Part shown: positions 7,576 through 15,491 of the stretch, piece by piece
Position numbering within the stretch: position 1 is the first letter of the stretch
Layout of the letters: every line of letters starts with the position of its first letter
DNA from: Deltaproteobacteria bacterium
GTDB taxonomy: Bacteria; Desulfobacterota; DSM-4660; Desulfatiglandales; HGW-15
Length of the DNA stretch: 64,000 nucleotides
Direction of reading: 5' to 3'
NCBI GenBank assembly: GCA_020060215.1
Contig: JAGVAP010000104.1
Coordinates: forward strand, 91,566 to 155,565
Program-made: the position numbers and the translations under genes
Notes under the pieces: generated by a model
Told to the model about the DNA's origin: nothing
Seen by the model: only the letters and a program-made list of their open reading frames with translations
The model's database searches: none

Positions 7576-9434
7576 CCGACCACCTCCCTCTTCATTGGCA
7601 ATATGGCGTTCTCGGGACAGAACTGAATGCAAAAAGCGCAGCCTGTGCACCGGTTCTCGTCGATCTGAACCTTCCCGTTCTCCAGGTAAAAGGCGGGGCA
7701 GGCCACTTTGCCCACACAGGACCTGTGGTCCTTGCATTTCGTCTGGTTGACGTAGAAAGTTCTTTGCTTCTTTCGGTTCGGAAGGGTCCGCTCGTACAAA
7801 GGGCAGAACGCCCTGGCGATGAGCACGGAGACCCCTTCATAGGCAGCCACATCCTTAACCGCCTCCACTGTCCTGCTGAATTTGAGGGGGTCCACGGTAA
7901 CGACCTTCTTTACACCAAGCCCCCGCACCGCATCCTCGATGGAGACCTGCTCGAGGGGGAGCCCCAGGTGGGTCATGTCCGCGCCGGGGTGTGGCTGGTG
8001 CCCGGTCATGGCTGTGGTGCCGTTGTCCAGAACGACCAGGGTGAAGTTGTGGTGGTTGAACACGGCGCTTGCAAGCCCCGGGAGGCCGGCGTGGAAAAAG
8101 GTCGAGTCCCCGATGAAGCAGACGACCTTTCTGCCGGTGGCCTTTGAAAATCCCCCTGCCGTGCCGATGCTGCTTCCCATCGAGATGAGGAAATCCCCCA
8201 TGTTGAGGGGAGGAAGGAGTCCAAGGGTGTAGCAGCCGATGTCGGTCGGGTAGATGGCCTCATCCCCGAGGACCTCACGCACCGCCACATACGTGGCCCT
8301 GTGGGGGCAGCCCGCACAGAGGTTGGGCGGGCGCGCAGGCGACTCCGGCAGGTCCGAGACCTCTACAGGCTGAGACGGGGTGAACGGCAGGCCGAAGTGG
8401 AACGCGATCACCCTCTTGACCATGGCGGGGTCGAACTCGTACAGGCGTGAAAAAAGATCCTTTCCCTTGCCGCTGATAGGCAAGGTGAGCCCCGCTTCCT
8501 GGGCACAGGCCTTGACCCCCTCCTCCATATAGGGCTCCCCCTCCTCCACCACCAGCACCTTTTCGCAACCGTTCAGGAAAGAGGCGATCAGCCCGGCCGG
8601 GAGAGGGTGGGAAAAGCCCACGCGCAGCAGACGGAAGCGGGACTCGGCCCCCAGCTCCCGGAGAGCGTCCCTGACATAGCCGTAGCTGACGCCGTTGCAG
8701 ACGATGCCCCACCGGCCTTCGCCTTCCACGCGGTTCCAGGGACTGCGGTTCGAGAGCGAGAGCGCCTTGTCGTAGTTCTTCAGCAGCTTCACATGCAGGT
8801 TCCGGGACACGGCCGGCACGCACACATAGGAAAAGGGATCCTTCTTGAATTCCCCCCGGGTCACCCGCCCTCGCATGGGCCCCAGCTCCACGACCCCGCT
8901 CGAGTGGTTGATCCTGGTGGTCGTCCGGAATAGGACCGGCTCATGGAGCTCCTGCGACAGGTCAAAGGCGTACTTCACCATCTCCTTGGCCTCGGGTACG
9001 GAGGACGGCTCCAGGATGGGGAGCCCGCTCAGCTTGCCGTAAAAGCGGTTGTCCTGCTCGTTCTGACTGGAGAACATGAACGGGTCGTCGGCGCTCAGGA
9101 GAACCAGGCTTCCGGCGACGCCGGTGTAGGCGAGGGTCATGAGGGCGTCGGCGGCCACGTTGACACCCACGTGTTTCATGGTGCACATGACCCGCAGCCC
9201 GCTCATGGCCGCGCCGGCGGCCACCTCCAGGGCCACCTTCTCGTTTGCGCTGTACTCGAAGTAGAGATCGCTTTCCCGGGATATGTGGAAGAACTGAAGG
9301 GCGATCTCCGAGGACGGCGTGCCGGGATACGCCGTGGCAAAGGCCACTCCCGCCTCGATCGCCCCCCGTGCAATCGCCTCGTTTCCCAGCATGAGCATCT
9401 TCTCTCCCGGGTTGTCCTTGAGCAATGGATGCAT
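7572..9434 (-). CDS. iorA: Indolepyruvate:ferredoxin oxidoreductase alpha subunit
   Basis: A 620-residue thiamine-diphosphate enzyme. The N-terminal pyrimidine-binding domain contains GNEAIARGAIEAGV and AYPGTPSSEI. The central TPP-binding motif starts at GDSTFFHAGLPGL and ends at LVVLDN. A C-terminal ferredoxin domain carries a canonical CTGCAFCIQFCP cluster motif and a divergent first one (CKDHRSCVGKVAC). The enzyme catalyses CoA-dependent decarboxylation of aryl-pyruvates from aromatic amino acids. The start at 9434 has GAGGAG seven bases upstream; the upstream extension to 9518 runs through a terminator hairpin and is rejected. It is followed immediately by iorB and preceded by bamA, which fits anaerobic aromatic breakdown. 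Confidence 0.93.
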   Translation of the reverse strand: MHPLLKDNPGEKMLMLGNEAIARGAIEAGVAFATAYPGTPSSEIALQFFHISRESDLYFEYSANEKVALEVAAGAAMSGLRVMCTMKHVGVNVAADALMTLAYTGVAGSLVLLSADDPFMFSSQNEQDNRFYGKLSGLPILEPSSVPEAKEMVKYAFDLSQELHEPVLFRTTTRINHSSGVVELGPMRGRVTRGEFKKDPFSYVCVPAVSRNLHVKLLKNYDKALSLSNRSPWNRVEGEGRWGIVCNGVSYGYVRDALRELGAESRFRLLRVGFSHPLPAGLIASFLNGCEKVLVVEEGEPYMEEGVKACAQEAGLTLPISGKGKDLFSRLYEFDPAMVKRVIAFHFGLPFTPSQPVEVSDLPESPARPPNLCAGCPHRATYVAVREVLGDEAIYPTDIGCYTLGLLPPLNMGDFLISMGSSIGTAGGFSKATGRKVVCFIGDSTFFHAGLPGLASAVFNHHNFTLVVLDNGTTAMTGHQPHPGADMTHLGLPLEQVSIEDAVRGLGVKKVVTVDPLKFSRTVEAVKDVAAYEGVSVLIARAFCPLYERTLPNRKKQRTFYVNQTKCKDHRSCVGKVACPAFYLENGKVQIDENRCTGCAFCIQFCPENAILPMKREVVG

Positions 9435-9467
9435 GATGTCACTCCTCATCTCGAAGTTCGAAATGAT

Positions 9468-9492
9468 TGAAAAGGCAGGCGGGGCCTGCCTT
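9468..9492 (-). terminator. Intrinsic terminator between bamA and iorA
   Basis: Read on the minus strand, GGCAGGC and GCCTGCC form a perfect 7-bp stem (arms at 9484-9490 and 9474-9480) with a 3-base loop, followed by TTTTC. It lies about 50 bases past the bamA stop and before the iorA start. bamA is thus at least partly a separate transcript, or iorAB expression depends on read-through. Confidence 0.65.
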
Positions 9493-9536
9493 CCGGGCAC
9501 TGCCTGCCGTGTGAGCAAGTACTCTCCTATGAGGGC

Positions 9537-10676
9537 CTACTTCTGTGGTTTCCCCAATACCTCCGCGAACATGTCGTTGTCCCAGAGCCTGCCGGCGGCG
9601 ATGTTCTGCCGGAACTTGATGAAGTCGATCGTGTCCTTGCCGGTGATCTTCTTGGTGTTGAAGGCACCGAAGCCCAGGAAGGCCTCACCGGCCATGTTGG
9701 CAGCCAGCCAGTGCCTGTGGGAGTTCTTCATGGTGTCCCAGAAGAACTTCTTCTTCTGACGGATGCTGTCGATGGATTCGATCAGGCAGCCGGGGAACAG
9801 ATTGGCGAAGACCCAGCAGATCCGGTCCACTTCCTTGTCAAGGAGTTCGAAGTCCGCCTTCTCCTGGTACTCCTTCAGGATGGCACGGCCTTCTTCCAGC
9901 TCCTTACCGGTCTTGTACTCGCCGTATACGATCTCCCCGTCCTTCAAGTACTGATCGGTGATGATGGTGGGGTTGCGCACCCATTTCCCGTCGATCTTCA
10001 GAACCGGGACCGCCTTGCTGATGAGGTTTTTGGCCTTCATCTTGTAGGCGGACCACATCTCGCAAGAGACGCAGTTCCACATGGCGTCCTCGATGCTGAG
10101 ATACCAGGGGAGGAAGTCCGAGGCTCCGCCCACCGGGGCCGAGCCGTGTTTCGGTCCGGCCTGCCCGAAGATCGCCAGGTCCGATGCGAGGGCGATGTCG
10201 CAGGCCATCCCGATCTCCTGGCCTCCGGCCACCCTCATGCCGTTCACGCGGCAGATGACGGGCTTCTTGCAGGCCAGGATGGAGTCCACCATATGGTTGA
10301 AAAGCTCCATGTACTGTCCGTATTCATCCGGTCTCATGCTGTAGTACTCGCTGTACTCCTTGGTGTTTCCTCCGGTGCAGAAGGCATAGGGCCCGGTGCC
10401 GGTGAACACCGTGGCCACCACGCTCCTGTCGAGGGACGCGTTCTCAAAACCTGCGATGACGCCCTTGACCATCTCGGTGGTGTAGGAATTGTACTGCTTG
10501 GGGTTATTCAGCCGGATCCAGGCGACAAAGAGCCCGTCGACCGCTTTTCCCGTCTTGGGGTCCTTCAGGGGTTTCTTCTCGTACACCGTGCAGGGGGCAT
10601 CCTTACCCCAGTGCACGCTGGTGTGCAACGTATGATCTTTCATTTCGTCTTCTCTCGGCATCCATTCCAGAGCCAT
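9537..10676 (-). CDS. bamA: 6-oxocyclohex-1-ene-1-carbonyl-CoA hydrolase (BamA)
   Basis: A 379-residue crotonase-superfamily enzyme that matches the ring-opening hydrolase of anaerobic benzoyl-CoA degradation in length and motifs. It adds water and cleaves the ring of 6-oxocyclohexenecarbonyl-CoA to give 3-hydroxypimeloyl-CoA. The oxyanion-hole segments are FTGTGPYAFCTGGNTKEYSE and VNGMRVAGGQEIGMACDIAL. The N-terminus SVHWGKDAPC and the motif LNNPKQYNSYTTEMVKGV are BamA hallmarks as I recall them. bamA is used as a marker of anaerobic aromatic degraders. The ATG at 10676 has AGGAGG eight bases upstream. No benzoyl-CoA reductase (bamB-I or bcr) is in the window, so the rest of the pathway must lie elsewhere. 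Confidence 0.92.
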   Translation of the reverse strand: MALEWMPREDEMKDHTLHTSVHWGKDAPCTVYEKKPLKDPKTGKAVDGLFVAWIRLNNPKQYNSYTTEMVKGVIAGFENASLDRSVVATVFTGTGPYAFCTGGNTKEYSEYYSMRPDEYGQYMELFNHMVDSILACKKPVICRVNGMRVAGGQEIGMACDIALASDLAIFGQAGPKHGSAPVGGASDFLPWYLSIEDAMWNCVSCEMWSAYKMKAKNLISKAVPVLKIDGKWVRNPTIITDQYLKDGEIVYGEYKTGKELEEGRAILKEYQEKADFELLDKEVDRICWVFANLFPGCLIESIDSIRQKKKFFWDTMKNSHRHWLAANMAGEAFLGFGAFNTKKITGKDTIDFIKFRQNIAAGRLWDNDMFAEVLGKPQK

Positions 10677-10897
10677 AGTCCTTTCCTCCTTCATTGGTGA
10701 TGTTGTGACTGGATTCTTTGGGTCTTACATGCGGTGACAACTCAGGAAATCCCCTCCGCCCTTGCTGAGCGGTAGACTCTCTATTTCGTGCTGTCTTGTG
10801 TCTTATCACCTCCCTTTCTTGTTGATACTCAAGGAGTCACTCCGGATGATCGGTAACCTGGAATAGCCCTGACGCGGTTTGTCTTCTTTGGGGCCGG

Positions 10898-11791
10898 TCA
10901 ACCCTTCAACAGGTACATAGCCTGCCTGTAGCGTTGGGCCGTCTGGGCTATCACTTCAGGGGGGAGCCGGGGCGGAGGATAGCTCTTCCCCCAATCCAAC
11001 CCCTCCAGGTAGTCGCGCAGATACTGCTTGTCGAAACTCGGCTGGGCCCGACCCGGCTCGTATTGATCCTTCGGCCAGAAGCGGGATGAGTCGGGGGTCA
11101 GGATCTCGTCGATCAGGATCAGGTCCCCGTCGTGGATCCCGAATTCGAACTTGGTGTCCGCAATGATGATCCCCTTGCGGTCCGCCACTGCGCGGGCCGT
11201 TTCATAGAGTTCCAGGCTCGCGTCACGCACCCGCTGGGCCAACTCCGCCCCAATGAGCTCTACCATGCGGTCAAAGGGGATGTTCTCGTCATGCGCCCCT
11301 CCTTCCGCCTTGGTGGAGGGGGTGAAAATGGGCTCAGGAAAACGATCGGACTCCCTGAGCCCCGGCGGAAGCTTGTGTCCGCAGACCTCGCCGGTCCGGC
11401 GATAATCCTTCCAGCCCGACCCGGCGAGGTACCCCCTGACGATACACTCCACCGGCAGGGGATCCGCCTTGAGCACCAGCATGCTCCTCCCCTCCAATAC
11501 ATCCCGGTGTTTCTGACAGGACCGCGGGTAGGCCCCGTTGCTCGTTGATATGAGGTGATTCGGGATAATGTCCTCGGTGAGTTCAAACCAGAATGCCGAG
11601 ATGGCGGTCAGGACTCGGCCCTTGTACGGAATGGGGTCGTCCATGACCACATCGAAGGCGGAGATGCGGTCCGAGGCGACGATCAGGAACTCCTTCCCCA
11701 GATCATAGATGTCCCGAACCTTTCCGCGCTTCACGAGCTTCAGGTCCTTCAGGTTTGTCTCTCGGACCACCGGCCCTTTCTCATTGTTCAT
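10898..11791 (-). CDS. purC: Phosphoribosylaminoimidazole-succinocarboxamide synthase
   Basis: A 297-residue SAICAR synthetase, which ligates aspartate to CAIR in purine synthesis using ATP. Visible signatures are [12 protein letters not shown] at the N-terminus, the [18 protein letters not shown] loop, [17 protein letters not shown] and the metal-binding [13 protein letters not shown]. The length matches the long (fungal-type/bacterial class II) form. It is the last gene of a three-gene minus-strand run, DUF2294 - carbonic-anhydrase-like - purC, with a 46-base gap upstream. No other purine genes are adjacent. Confidence 0.96.
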   Translation of the reverse strand: MNNEKGPVVRETNLKDLKLVKRGKVRDIYDLGKEFLIVASDRISAFDVVMDDPIPYKGRVLTAISAFWFELTEDIIPNHLISTSNGAYPRSCQKHRDVLEGRSMLVLKADPLPVECIVRGYLAGSGWKDYRRTGEVCGHKLPPGLRESDRFPEPIFTPSTKAEGGAHDENIPFDRMVELIGAELAQRVRDASLELYETARAVADRKGIIIADTKFEFGIHDGDLILIDEILTPDSSRFWPKDQYEPGRAQPSFDKQYLRDYLEGLDWGKSYPPPRLPPEVIAQTAQRYRQAMYLLKG

Positions 11792-11837
11792 GACTCTGAT
11801 AACCTTCCTTTCTATCCTGAGGTTTGCATACGCCGAT

Positions 11838-12497
11838 CTAGGCGCCTCGCTGGCAATCGAGGCTTGCGTCTTCCCCCACCGCTCTCCGGTGAAGGCCGGC
11901 GGGTTGAATCAAAACGCCGCTGCCGTAGAGCCCCATATACCCCTTCCTGATCGCATTGGCCGCAGCGAAGACCTTTTCCTTGTATTCCTCCTCCTTGGTA
12001 TTGGTGAGCCTGAAATTGAGCACGTCTCTGGCCGTCCGGATCACCGCCCCTGCCGGTATGATGATGTGGGAAGATACGGTGGCTTTCAGGATGATCGCGC
12101 CGATCCCGACCCAGACATTGTCCTCCAGCGTGGCGCTGTAGAGCACGGCCCTGACTGCGAGGAAGCACCCTTCCCCGATGGTGCAGGGGCCGTGAATGAG
12201 GGCGCCGTGGGCGATGGAGGACCGCGCGCCTATGGTGACCGAGGATCCGCCCTTGGAGTGGATGACGACGCCGTCCTGGATGTTCGTTTCGGCCCCGATC
12301 ACAATGGGATGAACCCTTCCCTCCTTGTCCGGTTCATCCGCCCGGATCACGGTCTGGCACGCCACGTAAACGTTTGGGCCGATGTGGACGTTTCCGATGA
12401 TTTGGGCGCTGGGGTCCACAAAGGCGGTGGGGTCTACCACCGGCCGGTCCCCTACCGGGTTCGGCCGGATGCCGCTGTGCAGTGCGGTTCTGTTCAT
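11838..12497 (-). CDS. Gamma-carbonic-anhydrase-like left-handed beta-helix protein
   Basis: A 219-residue protein built of hexapeptide repeats (for example [20 protein letters not shown] and [16 protein letters not shown]). The three zinc-ligand histidines of the gamma-carbonic anhydrase family appear in [14 protein letters not shown] and ALIHG. It could hydrate CO2 or be an acyltransferase relative of PaaY/CaiE. A C-terminal helical extension follows the beta-helix, as in the family. The ATG at 12497 overlaps the stop of the upstream DUF2294 gene as ATGA. The link to purC, whose pathway uses a carboxylated intermediate and bicarbonate, is suggestive but unproven. Confidence 0.82.
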   Translation of the reverse strand: MNRTALHSGIRPNPVGDRPVVDPTAFVDPSAQIIGNVHIGPNVYVACQTVIRADEPDKEGRVHPIVIGAETNIQDGVVIHSKGGSSVTIGARSSIAHGALIHGPCTIGEGCFLAVRAVLYSATLEDNVWVGIGAIILKATVSSHIIIPAGAVIRTARDVLNFRLTNTKEEEYKEKVFAAANAIRKGYMGLYGSGVLIQPAGLHRRAVGEDASLDCQRGA

Positions 12498-12964
12498 CTG
12501 AAGATCCTCCTCAAGAGCTTTTTGGGAAAGCGTTTCACCTCCGACCCCGGGTTGGGAGCCTGCGGCCCGCCCGATCCTGCTCCAGCGGCGGGACAAGGTC
12601 CCTCCTTCTCGGGTCTTGGTGACAGAAAAAAGTTCATGACACACGACTCGCATTCGAGACTGATGTGGATCTGGCTGGACATCACCTCCTTGCGCGTGGC
12701 ATGCTCGATCCGGGCCACGAGCGGAGCCTTCACCCCTTCGAAAAGCTGCGCGTACATTTCGTGAAGGAGCCTTGTATCCCCCTTCTCAAGCCCCATCCCG
12801 ATCTCTGCCGGGCTGAGGAACTTGTGAACGCGAATCACGACCATCTCCTGATCCATCAACACCCGGATGGAGCGGGGTGAACAGCCGAAGTTCTGCATCA
12901 GGAAAGCCGTTGCCGCCTGAGCTACGCTCCTTCGTTCCTTCTCGAAAGCCGATGCCTTTCCCAT
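12494..12964 (-). CDS. MpsC/DUF2294 family protein with C-terminal tail
   Basis: A 156-residue protein whose first ~115 residues match DUF2294: an N-terminal helix, then a G-x-x-P motif with MDQEMVVIRVHKFLSPAEIG and a final ECESCVMNFFL strand. Unlike the copy at 4775-5179 it has a cysteine pair near the end of the domain and a proline/glycine-rich tail with a basic end (KKLLRRIFR). It is the first gene of the operon with the carbonic-anhydrase-like gene (4-base overlap) and purC. Its start lies about 20 bases after the second leader terminator, so it is the gene most directly exposed to that control. Molecular function unknown. Confidence 0.72.
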   Translation of the reverse strand: MGKASAFEKERRSVAQAATAFLMQNFGCSPRSIRVLMDQEMVVIRVHKFLSPAEIGMGLEKGDTRLLHEMYAQLFEGVKAPLVARIEHATRKEVMSSQIHISLECESCVMNFFLSPRPEKEGPCPAAGAGSGGPQAPNPGSEVKRFPKKLLRRIFR

Positions 12965-12984
12965 CCTTCAACCGCTGAAGATAG

Positions 12985-13060
12985 AAAAAGCCGACAGTGA
13001 TGCCACTGCCGGCCTACTTCGGGCTGGCCCTTCCCCTCGGAGAAGACCCTCCCTCTATCC
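12985..13060 (-). ncRNA. Leader repeat unit B with intrinsic terminator
   Basis: On the minus strand this unit begins with GGCGGATAGAGGGAGGGTC, passes through AGCCCGAAGTAGGCCGGC and ends in a terminator: GCCGGCAGTG-GCAT-CACTGTCGGC (10 pairs, one of them G-T) followed by TTTTTC. The unit ends about 20 bases before the DUF2294 start. It is a diverged copy of unit A (13137-13226). Conserved core blocks plus a terminator right before a gene resemble a riboswitch or attenuator, but I cannot assign it to a known class. Confidence 0.5.
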
Positions 13061-13136
13061 GCCAACCCTCAGGAAGGCTGTTCCACTCCTGTATGGAGCG
13101 CTGGCGCCTCCTGCAACCGCTGAAACCCTGCCAAAC

Positions 13137-13226
13137 AAAAAAGACCAACAGGCATGAGCCCGCCGGCCTACTTCGGGCTGATCCGCTCAAAGCACAAGAG
13201 AGGACCTTCCCTTTGTCCGCCAAATC
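13137..13226 (-). ncRNA. Leader repeat unit A with intrinsic terminator
   Basis: The first copy of the tandem leader element on the minus strand. It starts with GGCGGACAAAGGGAAGGTC, carries the invariant block AGCCCGAAGTAGGCCGGC and ends in a long hairpin (GGCCGGCGGGC-TCAT-GCCTGTTGGTC, all pairs allowed with G-T) followed by TTTTTT. The blocks shared with unit B are at the 5' end and just before the terminator; the middle varies in length. Transcription would begin about 5 bases upstream, from the promoter at 13238-13267. Confidence 0.5.
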
Positions 13227-13237
13227 AGTTGAGCCTC

Positions 13238-13267
13238 AGTGTAGACCTTTTCCCGTCCGTCTGTCAA
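13238..13267 (-). promoter_or_regulatory. Sigma-70 promoter for the DUF2294-purC operon
   Basis: On the minus strand TTGACA (13267-13262) is followed by an 18-base spacer and TACACT (13243-13238). Transcription would start near 13231, directly before leader unit A. Promoter, tandem leader and genes therefore line up. Confidence 0.55.
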
Positions 13268-13440
13268 GCGGGAAACCACCGGTCCCCCGATTCACCATCA
13301 AGCATCACCTGCACCGTTGCCCTCGTCCCTCGTCGCTGCGACGTACCGACCTGTACGACTCGCTCCTCGGGATGTCGGGCGCCTTGCATCCGACGCCTGC
13401 TGGTGAATCGGGGAAACCCCCAACCGGCAGGTTTCACGGA
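13268..13440. repeat. Composite inverted-repeat element
   Basis: A perfect 13-bp inverted repeat CCCCGATTCACCA (13285-13297) / TGGTGAATCGGGG (13401-13413) is enclosed by a further pair GAAACC (near 13272) / GGTTTC (near 13430). Inside are smaller hairpins: CGTCG-CTG-CGACG, GTAC-CGACCT-GTAC and GGATG/CATCC. It has no coding content and looks like a miniature mobile element or a folded RNA. It sits between the hydrogenase maturation gene and the promoter at 13238. Confidence 0.5.
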
Positions 13441-13504
13441 ACAAGGCGAAAGTTGACGGTGGATTTGGGCGGTCACGGCCGAAGCAGGGGTCCTTGACGC
13501 GTGG

Positions 13505-14017
13505 TTACAGAGCCGGGGGGGCTTGAGAAGAGACTAGGGCGAAAGAGTGGAGCAGGATGTGCCTGGAGATCTCTTCCGCAAGGGTTTCGGTCTTCCCCCT
13601 CACCTCCGGTGAAAGCTCCTCGCCAAAGGGGGGGTCGGGCCTGATCACGATTCCGTAGACCGCCTGCAAGGCGGGCACCGGCAGGTTCAGCTCCCTGCCG
13701 AGCCTCAGGGTCCTCAGGAGATCGAACCCGTGTGAAGAGCAGCGGTCGACGCCCGGATCCGACGGGCTCATGATCCTCAGCTCCCCTGCATCGGTCCCTT
13801 CCCCAAGAAAGGCATCGATCAGGAAAAGGTGCTCGTACCCGAGAACGATGTCCAAGAGGGCGATGCCGGTCACCGGGGAGGCGAGGACCGTAATCCCGGG
13901 CCGCAGGTCACGGCATCCCTTCACCATCCCCCGGATGCGTCCGGCAACCACGAGGCCGACCCCGTCATCCGAGAGTATAGGGTTTCCCAGGCCGAGTATC
14001 AGGGTTTTAGGAATCAT
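13505..14017 (-). CDS. Hydrogenase maturation protease
   Basis: A 170-residue endopeptidase of the HyaD/HycI/FrhD family. It trims the C-terminus of the [NiFe] hydrogenase large subunit after nickel insertion. The signature LILGLGNPILSDDGVGLVVA is at the N-terminus with the nickel-sensing acidic residue in SDDG. The second metal-binding part is the FLIDAF segment, and SSHGFDLL carries the family histidine. It begins 4 bases after the large-subunit gene stops, so the two belong to one operon. Length is normal. Confidence 0.9.
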   Translation of the reverse strand: MIPKTLILGLGNPILSDDGVGLVVAGRIRGMVKGCRDLRPGITVLASPVTGIALLDIVLGYEHLFLIDAFLGEGTDAGELRIMSPSDPGVDRCSSHGFDLLRTLRLGRELNLPVPALQAVYGIVIRPDPPFGEELSPEVRGKTETLAEEISRHILLHSFALVSSQAPPAL

Positions 14018-14021
14018 GGGG

Positions 14022-15491
14022 TCAGGGGTCGCTCCTCCGCACTGTCCGGATCAGGTCCCCTCCTCTCTCCCGGATACGCACCTCCAGGTCCATCTTGCCG
14101 GGCAGGGCATGGGTGGCGCACGAAAGGCAGGGATCGTATGCTCGAAAGGCCATCTCGATCCGGTTCAGAAGGCCCTCCTTGACCTCCCCGCCCTTGATGA
14201 GGCCTTTGGCCGCCTTCTTGATGGACATACAGATCGGGCCTGCGTTGTTCTGTGTGGCTACAAGGAGGTTCACCATGGTCAGCAGTCCCCGGTCATCCAC
14301 TTCGTAGTGGTGGAAGAGCGTCCCCCTGGGCGCCTCCACGCAGCCCACTCCCGACCTCCTGAGCCTCATGTTCATGTTCCGGATGTCCTTGCTGGTGAGG
14401 ATCGGCGAATCCGCGATCAGCAGGTTGTGCTCCGCCGCCTGAAGGGCGCAGATGAGCCTCGCCCAGTGCATGGCCAGAGTCTGGTGCGCCGGCTTGCCTC
14501 CGAGCGTGTCGAACATGATCTCCGATTCCCTTTGCGCCAGGGGGGTGGCCATGCCGTCGGCCACATTGAGCCTCGCAAGAGGCGCCACCCGGTAGAGGGG
14601 GGTGTCGTCCCCCTCGACCAGTCCCTTCCATCCCAGCTTCTTGAGGTAGGTGAACCGGACGAAGGTCCAGGGCTCCACCCATTCGCCGATATGATCCACG
14701 TACTCCTTGGGGTCGAACAGGGCGATCTCTTCCCCCCGGGGGTCGATTACCCTCACCTTCCCTTCATAAAAGGCCATGCGGTTCTCCTCGTCCACGAGCG
14801 CCATGTAACAGGTCCTCAGGTCGTACATGTCGCTCTTGACGAGGTTGAGGTTCTTCTTCTCCTCGACCACCTTCTCCTTGAAGAGTTTCAGGGCGAACTG
14901 CGCGAACTCGACGGAGAAGTCGGCGGTGGCCTTGATCCATTTCCTGTCCTCTTCCGTGATCCCGCGCGGCACCCCGCCTGGCAGACCGCCCTCGGGATGG
15001 GGGGCCTTGCTGAAGATGTGTCGGATGATGTCGCGGTTCCTCTTCCTCACCTCGATCACCTTCTGCCCCACCTCCTTGCCCAGGCGTGCCACCATGCCGA
15101 TGATGTTCCGCTCCGCAGGATCCGAATCGGGTCCCATGATGAAGTCGGGCGCTGCCAGAAAAAAGAAGTGAATGTAATGGTCCTCGAGGTAGAAGGCATT
15201 GTACTCGAGTTGTCGGATGAGCTTTGCCGTAGGGGTGGGCTCGACCCCATAGAGGGCGTCCAAGGCCTTGGTCGCGGCCATGTGATGCGCCGACGGGCAG
15301 ACACCACAGATGTTGGGGACGATCCTCGTCATCTCCTCCACCGGCCTTCCGATGCAGAACCTCTCGAACCCCCTCAGCTCGGTCACCTGCCAGAACGCGT
15401 CCTCCACATCGCCGTGGTCGTCCAGAAAGATCTCGATCTTCCCGTGGCCCTCGAGCCTGGTGATCGGGTTGATGCTGATCCGCTCAGTCAT
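14022..15491 (-). CDS. mvhA: [NiFe] hydrogenase large subunit, MvhA type (group 3c-like)
   Basis: A 489-residue catalytic subunit. The two cysteine pairs binding the Ni-Fe site are present: ICGVCPSAHH near residue 65 and DPCLSCATH near the C-terminus. The latter leaves a C-terminal extension past the conserved histidine (ALPGKMDLEVRIRERGG), so a maturation cleavage site as in other group 3 enzymes needs checking. The residue before the first pair is asparagine where MvhA proteins I recall have arginine. The ATG at 15491 overlaps the small-subunit gene by 8 bases. It belongs with mvhG, mvhD and the GltD-like gene in a cytoplasmic H2-oxidising or -producing complex. Confidence 0.9.
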   Translation of the reverse strand: MTERISINPITRLEGHGKIEIFLDDHGDVEDAFWQVTELRGFERFCIGRPVEEMTRIVPNICGVCPSAHHMAATKALDALYGVEPTPTAKLIRQLEYNAFYLEDHYIHFFFLAAPDFIMGPDSDPAERNIIGMVARLGKEVGQKVIEVRKRNRDIIRHIFSKAPHPEGGLPGGVPRGITEEDRKWIKATADFSVEFAQFALKLFKEKVVEEKKNLNLVKSDMYDLRTCYMALVDEENRMAFYEGKVRVIDPRGEEIALFDPKEYVDHIGEWVEPWTFVRFTYLKKLGWKGLVEGDDTPLYRVAPLARLNVADGMATPLAQRESEIMFDTLGGKPAHQTLAMHWARLICALQAAEHNLLIADSPILTSKDIRNMNMRLRRSGVGCVEAPRGTLFHHYEVDDRGLLTMVNLLVATQNNAGPICMSIKKAAKGLIKGGEVKEGLLNRIEMAFRAYDPCLSCATHALPGKMDLEVRIRERGGDLIRTVRRSDP

